Counted from the stretch's first letter, positions 1 through 5,852 are shown. The stretch is 8,517 nucleotides of DNA from Ilumatobacteraceae bacterium (GCA_019090765.1 JAHRVJ010000080.1:1-8517); one strand, 5' to 3'. A program made the numbers and translations. The notes: generated by a model not told the origin, from the sequence alone.

Positions 1-757
1 CGCAGCGCAGACCGTCGCGGCCGTACACGTGATGATCGTCCTGATACGAACCGGTCTCCCCCATCAGGTCGACGTACTGGGCGTCGCCTAGGGTCGAGCC
101 ACCTGCTTCTATCGCCGCGCTCAAGATGTCGACGATCGAAGTCGCCAGGATTTCGATGCGGCGCCGATCGAGGCTGTCCGCTGGCCTATGTGGACGGAGC
201 CGAGAGGCGTGCAGGATCTCATCGGCATAAATGTTGCCGATACCGGCGATCACCTGTTGATCAAGCAGTAGTGGCTTGAGCGCCCGCTTCGAGGAACCGA
301 TTGCGTCCCGCAGAATTGTTGCGTCGAATTGCTCCGCGATCGGATCGACGCCAAGCATTGCCAGCGAGGGCAGCTCAACATCAACACGGTTCGGGTCGAA
401 CACGACCACCTCGCCGAACGTACGGGGGTCGACAAACCAGGCTTCATTCCCGTCATCGAGGTGCATCACTACATGGGTATGTGGCGGTCGCTGCGCGCCC
501 TCCGGGGCGAGGAGCACTTGCCCGCTCATGCGGAGGTGAATCATCATCGAATCGCCGGTGTCAAGCGGCAGCAGCAGATACTTGCCACGGCGGTCAGCGC
601 TTCGCACCACTGTGCCGGTGAGTCCTGAAATGAGTTCTTCGCGCGACGTGCGCCGGACGACGCGCTCCCGCCCAACCTCGACTGCGGTAATGCGGCGGCC
701 GACCAGATGGTGTTGCAAACCACGCCGAACCGTCTCAACTTCTGGCAGCTCCGGCAT
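1..757 (-). CDS. mutM: Formamidopyrimidine-DNA glycosylase MutM/Fpg, C-terminus cut by window edge
   Basis: Bifunctional base-excision repair enzyme that removes oxidised purines such as 8-oxoguanine and nicks the abasic site. The protein starts MPELPEVETV: Pro2, exposed once Met1 is removed, is the Schiff-base nucleophile and Glu3 the family's catalytic acid. Lys59 (RRGKY) matches the conserved DNA-binding Lys. Met77 (HLRMSG), Arg112 and Phe114 (DPRTFGE) match the three void-filling residues. The helix-two-turn-helix signature IAGIGNIYADEIL spans about residues 170-182, and GGSTLGD lies near 219-225. The sequence runs off the left edge at residue 252, the first Cys of the C-terminal zinc finger, so roughly 20-35 residues are missing. 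The ATG at 757 is fixed by the invariant N-terminus. It lies downstream of rnc and shares one base with the stop of a 23-codon ORF (TGATG). Its own AAGGA lies 12 nt upstream, rather far. Identity is secure; the paralogue Nei is excluded by PELPEVE and the Lys59 context. Confidence 0.97.
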   Translation of the reverse strand, partial: MPELPEVETVRRGLQHHLVGRRITAVEVGRERVVRRTSREELISGLTGTVVRSADRRGKYLLLPLDTGDSMMIHLRMSGQVLLAPEGAQRPPHTHVVMHLDDGNEAWFVDPRTFGEVVVFDPNRVDVELPSLAMLGVDPIAEQFDATILRDAIGSSKRALKPLLLDQQVIAGIGNIYADEILHASRLRPHRPADSLDRRRIEILATSIVDILSAAIEAGGSTLGDAQYVDLMGETGSYQDDHHVYGRDGLRC

Positions 758-828
758 CAGCTGAAGAGGTCCTTCGCGGCACTTACGTCTGAGCTTCCTC
801 GAGGGGTTGAGGATTCGACGTGGTTCAC
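757..828 (-). CDS. Possible 23-codon leader peptide ORF upstream of mutM
   Basis: A GTG at 828 opens a 23-codon frame (VNHVESSTPRGSSDVSAAKD, then LFS and stop). Its TGA shares its last base with the mutM ATG (TGATG), the usual geometry for termination-reinitiation coupling. A strong Shine-Dalgarno, GGAGGAG at 843-837, lies 8 nt before the GTG and coincides with the last Glu-Glu codons and stop of rnc. mutM itself has only a distant AAGGA, so ribosomes may load here and reinitiate on mutM. The peptide has no recognised domain and is Ser/Asp-rich. It may be a non-functional spacer whose only role is coupling, or chance. Confidence 0.35.
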   Translation of the reverse strand: MNHVESSTPRGSSDVSAAKDLFS

Positions 829-833
829 GATTG

Positions 834-1550
834 TCACTCCTCCAACAGAGCGTCGCAGGCGTGAGCGGCGGCCTGCTGCTCGGCAGCCTTTTTGGACCGG
901 CCTTGCCCTTCTCCGCGGACTTCGCCGTCGATCAGCGCCAGCGCCACGAACGACTTCGCGTGGTCCGGGCCAGTGGAGGAAACTTGGTACACCGGTGCTC
1001 CCTGTCCGAGACGTGCGACCAATTCCTGAAGCTGCGTCTTGCGGTCGAACTGGCTCAATGATGTGAGGTCCTGCGGCATTCGCGGACCGATCAGGCGGCT
1101 GACCATTTGATAGGCGGCCTCGGCACCGCCGTCGAGATACACCGCACCCAGTACAGCTTCGAAGGCGTCAGAAAGTATCGAAGGTTTATCGGCCCCGTTT
1201 GCCGCGGCTTCACCTTTCCCGAGCAGGATGTAACGGCCAAGATCAATCTCAACGGCGACATCAGCCAGCGCAACGGCGTTGACGACGCTCTTGCGGAGAT
1301 CGGTGAGCTGGCCCTCGGGAACTTCGTCGTATCGCCGGTAAACGATGTCGGCAATCGCCCATCCGAGCACGGCATCGCCAAGGAACTCCAGTCGTTCGTT
1401 GTTCTCCGCATCGGCTGATTCCGCACACCACGAACGGTGAGCCAGAGCGCGGCGCAGCAGCCCGCGGTCGGTGAATTCGTACCCGATCAGTCTCGTCAGC
1501 TCATCCAGGCCGCTGTCGACCGAACCTTCGTCGGTTGGTGGAAGCGTCAT
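834..1550 (-). CDS. rnc: Ribonuclease III
   Basis: Double-strand-specific endoribonuclease that processes rRNA precursors and structured mRNAs. The 238-residue protein has the usual two parts. The catalytic domain (about 13-155) carries the signature NERLEFLGDAV at 51-61. With an offset of 14 from E. coli numbering, the acidic residues fall where expected: Glu52, Glu55, Asp59, Glu79, Asp128 and Glu131. A double-stranded-RNA-binding domain (about 167-237) follows, with the GRSKKAAEQQAA helix near 217-228. Length is normal for the family. The ATG at 1550 is 39 nt after the acpP stop; no clear Shine-Dalgarno is visible. The order plsX-acpP-rnc is widespread in bacteria, and rnc followed by mutM is typical of actinomycetes. 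All catalytic residues are present, so the enzyme should be active. Confidence 0.97.
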   Translation of the reverse strand: MTLPPTDEGSVDSGLDELTRLIGYEFTDRGLLRRALAHRSWCAESADAENNERLEFLGDAVLGWAIADIVYRRYDEVPEGQLTDLRKSVVNAVALADVAVEIDLGRYILLGKGEAAANGADKPSILSDAFEAVLGAVYLDGGAEAAYQMVSRLIGPRMPQDLTSLSQFDRKTQLQELVARLGQGAPVYQVSSTGPDHAKSFVALALIDGEVRGEGQGRSKKAAEQQAAAHACDALLEE

Positions 1551-1589
1551 GTTCGTCGATTGTTCGAGCGGGGCCGCGAGGCGCAGCGC

Positions 1590-1886
1590 TCAGCTCGATT
1601 TTGCTCGATCGTGGACGTAGTCGACGGCGTCGCGAACAGTCTTGAGATCTTCGAGATCCTCGTCGTCAATACGGAAGCCAACAGTGCGGTCACTGAGTTC
1701 TTCTTCCAAGCCTTCGACGAGCTCAATCAAAGCGAGGGAGTCGGCATCGAGGTCGTCAACGAAGGATTGCCCCTCAGTGATAGTCGAAGGCTCGATCTCG
1801 AGGATGTCGGCCAGGCGGTCGCGAACGATGTTGAGGATCTCGTCGCGGCCGATTGGGCCCTGTTCTACATGGGTCTCTGCTGGCAC
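1590..1886 (-). CDS. acpP: Acyl carrier protein
   Basis: Small acidic four-helix carrier whose serine receives 4'-phosphopantetheine and shuttles acyl chains in fatty acid synthesis. The 98-residue protein has the attachment motif DLDADSLALIEL; Ser50 is the modified residue. The C-terminal part (GFRIDDEDLEDLKTVRDAVD) matches the family's helix III/IV region. Two features differ from the E. coli type: about ten extra N-terminal residues, and LALIELVEGLEEELSDRTVG after the serine, which makes the helix II-III loop slightly longer than usual. The start is a GTG at 1886, with no Shine-Dalgarno but a TACACT hexamer just upstream, so translation may be leaderless. It sits 66 nt after plsX and 39 nt before rnc. 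No fabD, fabG or fabF lies between plsX and acpP, unlike in E. coli. Most likely the housekeeping ACP, although a specialised ACP cannot be excluded. Confidence 0.93.
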   Translation of the reverse strand: MPAETHVEQGPIGRDEILNIVRDRLADILEIEPSTITEGQSFVDDLDADSLALIELVEGLEEELSDRTVGFRIDDEDLEDLKTVRDAVDYVHDRAKSS

Positions 1887-1894
1887 AATCAGGA

Positions 1895-1900
1895 AGTGTA
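1895..1900 (-). promoter_or_regulatory. Putative -10 element (TACACT) for acpP
   Basis: In the 66-nt gap after plsX, TACACT fits the actinobacterial TAnnnT -10 pattern and ends 8 nt before the acpP GTG. Transcription from it would begin at or next to the start codon, giving a leaderless or near-leaderless mRNA, consistent with the missing Shine-Dalgarno. No good -35 is seen; TTAATC with an 18-nt spacer is the nearest. Tentative. Confidence 0.35.
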
Positions 1901-1952
1901 CTGGCTAGTTCTGCAGGCGATTAACTCGACTTACTGAGACGCTGGCGACTGT

Positions 1953-2942
1953 TCAGGCAGCGGCTGCGGCGATTGCGACGCGAATCTCTTCGACCAACTG
2001 GTGATCGACCATGTCACGGGCGAGATCGATGGCGTTAACCATTGCGGTGGGGCTCGACGAACCGTGAGTAATGATGCAGACCCCGTCGACGCCGAGCAGG
2101 ATCGCCCCGCCATAAGTGTCGGGACTGAGTGACTTGTACAGCGGTTCGAGTGCCGGCATCAGCGCGTCGGCGTGGGTTCGGTATTCCTCCTTGGCACCGA
2201 AAGCCTCAAGGAGTGCAGTGATGACAGTCTTCATCCCACCCTCAAGCGTCTTGAGGACCACATTGCCGGTGAATCCATCAGTGACGCAGACATCGACGTC
2301 AGTGCTCATTACGTCACGACCCTCGACGTTGCCGATGAAGTTGAGGTTCGGGGCCGCAGCCAGCAGGCCATGGGCCTCCTTACGCAACGTGTCGCCCTTC
2401 GTCGGCTCCTCTCCGATCGAGAGTAAACCGACTCGCGGTCGTTCGATTCCAAACTTGTGTTGGGCGTACACCGACCCCATCAACCCGAACTGCACCAACC
2501 ACTCCGCCTGGACTTCTGCGTTGGCCCCAGCGTCGAGCAGAACAGTTGGCGTCGACCCGGGTACGGGGATCGGGGTGGCAATCGCCGGTCGCTTCACACC
2601 CCTGATGCGACCCATCCGAAGCAGCGCCGCGGCCATGGTGGCGCCCGTGTTGCCAGCCGAAATCATCGCACTGGCCTTACCGTCGCGAACCGCCTCGGCG
2701 GCGCGGACCAATGTGGAATCTTTCTTGCGTCGTACACCCTGCGCTGGATCGTCGTGCATTCCGATCACCTCGGACGCCTCGATCAATGCGAGAGTTGAAC
2801 CGTCGGGTGACTCACGCCCGGCAAGGTCGGCTGGGCCGACAAGCACAATCGGGATGCCATCAGCCGCGGCCAGATGGGCGCCCGCAAGGACGGGCCCCGG
2901 AGCGTCATCGCCGCCCAGGGCATCAACCGCGATGGGCAGCAT
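1953..2942 (-). CDS. plsX: Phosphate acyltransferase PlsX
   Basis: Converts acyl-ACP and phosphate to acyl-phosphate, the donor for PlsY in the first acylation of glycerol-3-phosphate; a peripheral membrane enzyme in other bacteria. The 329-residue protein shows the family landmarks in order: AVDALGGDDAPGP at the N-terminus, SAGNTGA, LLDAGAN, GLLSIGEEPTKG, GNVEGRD, DGFTGNVVLKTLEGG and YGGAILLGVDGVCIITHGSS. Length is typical (about 320-340). I place the start at the ATG at 2942 because the domain begins immediately there; the longer frame reaching 3053 would overlap rpmF and adds basic sequence foreign to the family. The start is 20 nt after the rpmF stop, so the two are probably co-transcribed. 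The C-terminus is a short Ala-rich run. acpP, its likely substrate carrier, follows directly. Confidence 0.97.
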   Translation of the reverse strand: MLPIAVDALGGDDAPGPVLAGAHLAAADGIPIVLVGPADLAGRESPDGSTLALIEASEVIGMHDDPAQGVRRKKDSTLVRAAEAVRDGKASAMISAGNTGATMAAALLRMGRIRGVKRPAIATPIPVPGSTPTVLLDAGANAEVQAEWLVQFGLMGSVYAQHKFGIERPRVGLLSIGEEPTKGDTLRKEAHGLLAAAPNLNFIGNVEGRDVMSTDVDVCVTDGFTGNVVLKTLEGGMKTVITALLEAFGAKEEYRTHADALMPALEPLYKSLSPDTYGGAILLGVDGVCIITHGSSSPTAMVNAIDLARDMVDHQLVEEIRVAIAAAAA

Positions 2943-2962
2943 GTGGCTACGCGAACTCGGAG

Positions 2963-3142
2963 TCAGCCGACGTCGACTACGACGCGATCGCGATACCAAC
3001 CGCACGATTGGCAAACCGTGTGCGGAACCTTGGTATTGCCGCAGCGGGGGCACAGGCTGCGCGCTGGAACCTTGAGCTGCCAGGCACTCGCCCGACGACT
3101 CCGGGTCTTCGATTTCGATGTCTTCTTCTTCGGAACGGCCAT
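2963..3142 (-). CDS. rpmF: Large ribosomal subunit protein bL32, zinc-binding form
   Basis: Small basic protein of the 50S subunit. The 59-residue product begins MAVPKKKTSKSKTRSRRA, the hallmark bL32 N-terminus, followed by the conserved Trp21. A Cys4 zinc ribbon follows: Cys31 and Cys34 (LCPRCG), then Cys44 and Cys47 (VCQSCGWY). All four cysteines are present, so this is the zinc-dependent (C+) version; some bacteria also carry a cysteine-free paralogue used under zinc limitation, which cannot be judged here. The ATG at 3142 is supported by GAGGAA 8 nt upstream. The stop is 20 nt before plsX. The order DUF177-rpmF-plsX is conserved across many bacterial phyla, which supports the call despite the small size. 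Confidence 0.97.
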   Translation of the reverse strand: MAVPKKKTSKSKTRSRRASAWQLKVPARSLCPRCGNTKVPHTVCQSCGWYRDRVVVDVG

Positions 3143-3285
3143 CGTTCGCTTTCCTCGTTCGTTGACCCTCGACCGGATCTACCGGGCGATGGTCTGGGGT
3201 GTTGCGGACTCGCCGATTGGGTCATCCATGCCACTAGGGCTGCATCAGGTTATCGGCGCGGCCGGACAATGACCATCTACACCGG
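3143..3285 (-). other. 143-nt leader between the DUF177 gene and rpmF
   Basis: This is the longest non-coding gap in the minus-strand series. It holds only very short frames (for example a 16-codon one starting MDDPIGES). I see no terminator with a U-run and no convincing -10/-35 pair. An internal rpmF promoter or a 5' leader would be expected here, since most other junctions in the series are shorter, but the sequence alone does not show it. Confidence 0.4.
3151..3156 (-). promoter_or_regulatory. Ribosome binding site of rpmF
   Basis: GAGGAA lies 8 nt before the rpmF ATG. It is one of the clearest Shine-Dalgarno sequences in the window and fixes the start of this short gene. Most neighbouring genes have weak or no such site, so it fits a highly expressed ribosomal protein gene. 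Confidence 0.75.
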
Positions 3286-3795
3286 CTACTCGTCGATAAC
3301 GAACCCCTCAAGCGCCGCCCACCGGTTATCGCGCACGGTGATGTCACACGAGCAAGTGGCCTCGTTGCGGTCAACTCCGCAAGCAGGGCAGAGGCCCGCG
3401 CAATCTTCACGGCAGCTGCGCTCGAGATCGAGTTCAAGCAAGATTGCTTCACGCACCATCGGCGCAAGGTTGAGCTGGTTCTGCTCAATCGCGAACGCCT
3501 CCGGGTCGACCATGTCTCGCTGATACACCTCAGAGACCTCGGCAACGGCGCAGCCCGAGATATCTGCCAGGCAACGCCGACAAACGGTTGACCACTGGGC
3601 CTGCAACGTGCCGGTGACCTTGATGCCGTCGGTGAGCGCCTCAAGATTCAGGTCCACCTGGATATGGCTGGTGAGCCGGTCGTGTTCAACTCCGAGAGGC
3701 GCTGCTTCGATACCGTCCGCGATGTCACGGATGGCGCCTGGCTGACGCATCAATTCGAGTGCGTTTATGCGCAGCGGCCGCAACGGATCAGGCAT
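3286..3795 (-). CDS. DUF177 / YceD family protein
   Basis: Member of the YceD/DUF177 family, found beside rpmF in most bacteria. Plant and bacterial members have been linked to 23S rRNA processing or accumulation; the molecular function is not settled. The 169-residue protein has an N-terminal segment with INALELMRQPG, a central CRRC pair (Cys72, Cys75) and the diagnostic C-terminal cluster CREDCAGLCPACG...NEATCSCD (Cys128, 132, 136, 139, 148, 150), ending in DNRWAALEGF. The Cys arrangement suggests metal binding (inference). The ATG at 3795 is the only usable start: an in-frame TGA lies a short distance upstream. No Shine-Dalgarno is evident. It lies 71 nt after the SepIVA-like gene and 143 nt before rpmF. 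Confidence 0.93.
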   Translation of the reverse strand: MPDPLRPLRINALELMRQPGAIRDIADGIEAAPLGVEHDRLTSHIQVDLNLEALTDGIKVTGTLQAQWSTVCRRCLADISGCAVAEVSEVYQRDMVDPEAFAIEQNQLNLAPMVREAILLELDLERSCREDCAGLCPACGVDRNEATCSCDITVRDNRWAALEGFVIDE

Positions 3796-3866
3796 GATGA
3801 TGACGCTACCCGCGACGGGCGCGGCTCACGAACGGGCGCCGGGTGAACCGTGGCGATTTGCTGAAT

Positions 3867-4472
3867 TCAGTCGTCCTGGTCGAAGAAGCCCATGGTCGGG
3901 TCTTCCTCTTCGTCCACGGTGTCGTCTTCGCGCGGCTCACCGATCGAGAGCCGCTGACGACCGGCGCCAACGGTCTTCTGAAGTTTGTCGAGCAATATCT
4001 CGAAGGACCCGAGGCGCTGATCTAGAAAGTCTTCAGTCTCGTGCTTCAGGCGACGCGAGTCAGCTTCGGAGGTTTCCATGACCTGTCGGGCCCGTTGCTC
4101 AGCAGCGCGCACCACTTCTGTGCGCTGCACCATGCGCTCGGCCCGCACACGTGCCGCTTCCAGAAGTTCGTCAGCCTCGCGCCTGGTCTTGGCGACGAAC
4201 TCGTGACGTTCTTTGAGCATCCATCGCGCCTGACGCAACTCGTCGGGAAGCCGATGGAGGGACTCCTCCATCATCTCGACTATTTCGTCACGATCAATTC
4301 GCGGTGATGAGGAAAGCGGCATTGTCGGCGCCGTTGCCACAATGTCGATCGCGCGACGAAGGAGGGTTTCGGCGTCACCGACGAAGCCACCGGGTGGGCC
4401 TGGATCGGGGTAGTCGTCGTCAATCTCGGCGTACTCGTCGTTCTGCTCGGCGCTGTATTCGTCGTTGCTCAT
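3867..4472 (-). CDS. SepIVA/DivIVA-like coiled-coil cell-division protein
   Basis: A 201-residue, highly charged protein. It has an acidic low-complexity N-terminus (about 1-30, many Asp/Glu/Tyr, ending PGPPGG), a helical segment 33-90, a long predicted coiled coil at about 85-165 rich in Ala, Glu and Arg, and an acidic C-terminal tail (180-201) ending MGFFDQDD. It resembles mycobacterial SepIVA by position, between coaD and the DUF177 gene as in the actinobacterial order I recall, and by pattern, notably SFEILLDKLQKTVGAGRQRL near 156-175, which parallels the SepIVA C-terminus. It is shorter than the mycobacterial protein because the coiled-coil middle is reduced. SepIVA acts at the septum and subpolar zone; that role here is inferred. 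The start at 4472 lies 7 nt after the coaD stop; the longer frame upstream overlaps coaD and looks artefactual. There is no membrane segment or signal peptide. Confidence 0.75.
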   Translation of the reverse strand: MSNDEYSAEQNDEYAEIDDDYPDPGPPGGFVGDAETLLRRAIDIVATAPTMPLSSSPRIDRDEIVEMMEESLHRLPDELRQARWMLKERHEFVAKTRREADELLEAARVRAERMVQRTEVVRAAEQRARQVMETSEADSRRLKHETEDFLDQRLGSFEILLDKLQKTVGAGRQRLSIGEPREDDTVDEEEDPTMGFFDQDD

Positions 4473-4479
4473 TGTTGGC

Positions 4480-4986
4480 TCACTTCTGATCGGCGTCGTG
4501 CTTGCGACGGAGCGCCCCGGCAACTGGTGCCGGCACAAGATGATCGATGGCTCCACCGTAGTGCGCAATCTCGCGTACGAAGCGGCTGCTGACATAGCCC
4601 AGATCGGGTCGGGACGGAAGATACACGGTTCGGATGCCGGTGACAGCTTGGTTGTTGTGGGCCATCTGCTGCTCAACTTCGAAGTCACCCGCCGTTCGTA
4701 GCCCCTTCACGATGAAATCGGCTTCGGCCTGCTCGGCGGCTTGCACCGCGAGGCCCGCATGCGAGATTACCGACACCTGTTCGAGGTGTGCAGTGGCCGC
4801 AGATGCCAACTCCAAGCGTTCGTCGACCGCAAACAGGCCCGACGTTTTCGTGGGGTTGTACATCACAACAACCACGACCGAACCGAACAGCTCGTGAGCT
4901 TGTTCGATGATGTCGATGTGTCCGAAGTGGATCGGATCGAAGCTGCCCGGATAGAGCGCTCGCAACGATGGGCGTGCCGTGGCCAT
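4480..4986 (-). CDS. coaD: Phosphopantetheine adenylyltransferase
   Basis: Transfers AMP from ATP to 4'-phosphopantetheine, forming dephospho-CoA, the penultimate step of CoA synthesis. The 168-residue protein carries the nucleotidyltransferase motifs in order: LYPGSFDPIHFGH (11-23) with the HxGH signature at 20-23, NPTKTSGLFAVDERLEL (44-60), FIVKGLRTAGDFEVEQQMA (91-109) and YVSSRFVREI (131-140). Length is typical. I use the ATG at 4986 because the Rossmann strand starts within ten residues; the longer frame reaching 5097 would overlap rsmD. The start is 19 nt after the rsmD stop with AAGG 11 nt before it, so rsmD and coaD are probably one operon, as in many bacteria. Pantetheine chemistry links it to ACP further down the cluster. 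Confidence 0.97.
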   Translation of the reverse strand: MATARPSLRALYPGSFDPIHFGHIDIIEQAHELFGSVVVVVMYNPTKTSGLFAVDERLELASAATAHLEQVSVISHAGLAVQAAEQAEADFIVKGLRTAGDFEVEQQMAHNNQAVTGIRTVYLPSRPDLGYVSSRFVREIAHYGGAIDHLVPAPVAGALRRKHDADQK

Positions 4987-5005
4987 TGAGTGCTGAACCT
5001 TACTT

Positions 5006-5572
5006 CTATTCAGCTGAACCGACTGGTTCTCCGGTATGACCGTCGCTCTGATTGGCCGCATCAGCACGCTCCAAAAAGGTGACTCGCGTGCGCCCATATT
5101 TCTTCGCCCTGATGACCGCCCACCCGTCTGGCGCGGTGATTTCGAATCCTGATTCGGCGACCACTAGGCCCGTATCGAGACGTTCCAGCAAACGGTCCCA
5201 CGCGTCGAATTCGTATGGGGGGTCAGCGAAAACGATGTCGGCATCGAGTGTGGCTGCCACAGCAACGGCATCACTGGCCATCACCCTGCTGCGGTCTTCG
5301 AGATCGAGCGCCTCAAGATTGTCCTCTAACGACAACAAGGCCCTCCGGTCACGTTCAACGAATACGCAATGTTGCGCGCCGCGAGACAATGCCTCGATCC
5401 CGATGGCGCCGCTTCCGGCAAACAGGTCAGCCACTAGGGCACCTTCGATCAACCCCGCGCTGGTGAGCGAATTGAAGATCGCTTCGCGGACCCGGTCGGT
5501 TGTCGGACGGGTAGACGTGCCCTCGGGCGCTATCAACCGTCGGCCACCTAGATCTCCTGCAACCACACGCAT
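5006..5572 (-). CDS. rsmD: 16S rRNA (guanine-N2)-methyltransferase RsmD
   Basis: S-adenosylmethionine-dependent enzyme that methylates G966 (E. coli numbering) of 16S rRNA. The 188-residue protein starts MRVVAGDLGGRRL, then TRPTTDRVREAIFNSL (21-36), SAM-binding motif I DLFAGSGAIGIEALSRGA (49-66), FVERD (71-75) and the catalytic DPPY (117-120), followed by KKYGRTRVTFLE (157-168). All family landmarks are present and the length is normal. The ATG at 5572 matches the conserved N-terminus; the longer frame to 5707 would overlap the divergent small gene. There is no Shine-Dalgarno, but TATCCT ends 7 nt upstream, suggesting leaderless translation. About twenty hydrophilic C-terminal residues (AANQSDGHTGEPVGSAE) extend past the fold. 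Confidence 0.96.
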   Translation of the reverse strand: MRVVAGDLGGRRLIAPEGTSTRPTTDRVREAIFNSLTSAGLIEGALVADLFAGSGAIGIEALSRGAQHCVFVERDRRALLSLEDNLEALDLEDRSRVMASDAVAVAATLDADIVFADPPYEFDAWDRLLERLDTGLVVAESGFEITAPDGWAVIRAKKYGRTRVTFLERADAANQSDGHTGEPVGSAE

Positions 5573-5579
5573 TCTCGGC

Positions 5580-5585
5580 AGGATA
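5580..5585 (-). promoter_or_regulatory. Putative -10 element (TATCCT) for rsmD
   Basis: TATCCT fits the TAnnnT pattern and ends 7 nt before the rsmD ATG, the spacing at which transcription would start on the start codon. A partial -35 match (GCGACA) lies 19 nt upstream of it. The absence of a Shine-Dalgarno at rsmD agrees with a leaderless transcript. Predicted from pattern only. Confidence 0.4.
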
Positions 5586-5629
5586 CGCGGCGATCCCGAA
5601 ACGTTGTCGCGCTCCGGCTTCAAATCGGC

Positions 5630-5635
5630 CAGAAT
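5630..5635 (+). promoter_or_regulatory. Putative -10 element (CAGAAT) for the small Cys4 gene
   Basis: CAGAAT keeps the two most important -10 positions (A2 and T6) and matches TATAAT at 4 of 6. It ends 6 nt before the GTG start at 5642, again the leaderless geometry. No good -35 at normal spacing is seen. An alternative reading is that TGGGGT is a weak ribosome binding site. Confidence 0.25.
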
Positions 5636-5641
5636 GGGGTC

Positions 5642-5833
5642 GTGCTGACACCGTCGCCTCAAATTACCTGCATCGACTGTGGCGGGCGCTGCTTCTTGCT
5701 GACGCACCCACGAGAAGACGGTATTTGGGAGTCGGGAGACATCGTTGCCTATCGCTGCGAGGACTGTCTCGATCGCTGGGATCTTGTGATGTCAGAGGAT
5801 GATCTCGACGAAGACACCGCGCGCGGCATCTAG
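5642..5833 (+). CDS. Small Cys4 (zinc-ribbon-like) protein, unknown function
   Basis: A 63-residue protein encoded opposite to all its neighbours. It has two CxxC knuckles, Cys10/Cys13 (ITCIDCGG) and Cys39/Cys42 (YRCEDCLDRWDLV), with an extra Cys17, and an acidic C-terminus (SEDDLDEDTARGI). The spacing fits a rubredoxin- or zinc-ribbon-type metal site; no wider domain is recognised. The start is a GTG at 5642; a nearby ATG at 5634 is in another frame and stops at once. It is divergent from rsmD (69 nt between starts) and convergent with recG (19 nt between stops), filling the gap between them exactly. Coding is supported by the ordered Cys pairs and clean fit, not by a family match. Such proteins often bind nucleic acid or assist other proteins, but no function is claimed here. 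Confidence 0.72.
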   Translation: MLTPSPQITCIDCGGRCFLLTHPREDGIWESGDIVAYRCEDCLDRWDLVMSEDDLDEDTARGI

Positions 5834-5852
5834 CCAGAATCGGTCCCGGCAT

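Noticed and set aside
1437..1937. Plus-strand open frame of 166 codons covering acpP and the rnc start
   Set aside because: It is antisense to the ACP and RNase III start regions, has no ribosome site, and its sequence is explained by the minus-strand codons.
2943..3053. Longer N-terminus for PlsX (37 extra residues)
   Set aside because: The extension overlaps rpmF out of frame, and the PlsX fold begins directly at the ATG at 2942.
2116..3075. Long plus-strand open frame of 319 codons opposite plsX and rpmF
   Set aside because: It lies antisense to two securely identified genes, its translation is low-complexity Ser/Arg/Pro/Ala-rich, and it shows no domain motif. Long antisense frames are expected in high-GC coding DNA.
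3248..3331. GGTTATCG at 3248-3255 and 3324-3331 with an inverted CGATAAC at 3294-3300, considered as an operator or hairpin before rpmF
   Set aside because: Two of the three copies lie in DUF177 codons (for Asp-Asn-Arg and the C-terminal Val-Ile-Asp), the repeat is only 7-8 nt, and the 38-nt loop makes a stable hairpin unlikely. Chance is the simpler reading.
4473..4688. Longer N-terminus for the SepIVA-like protein (72 extra residues)
   Set aside because: The extension is antiparallel to nothing but overlaps the end of coaD in another frame and reads as random sequence; the ATG at 4472 sits 7 nt past the coaD stop.
5834..5852. Bidirectional terminator between the convergent Cys4 gene and recG
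   Set aside because: The 19-nt gap has no convincing stem and no T-run on either strand.
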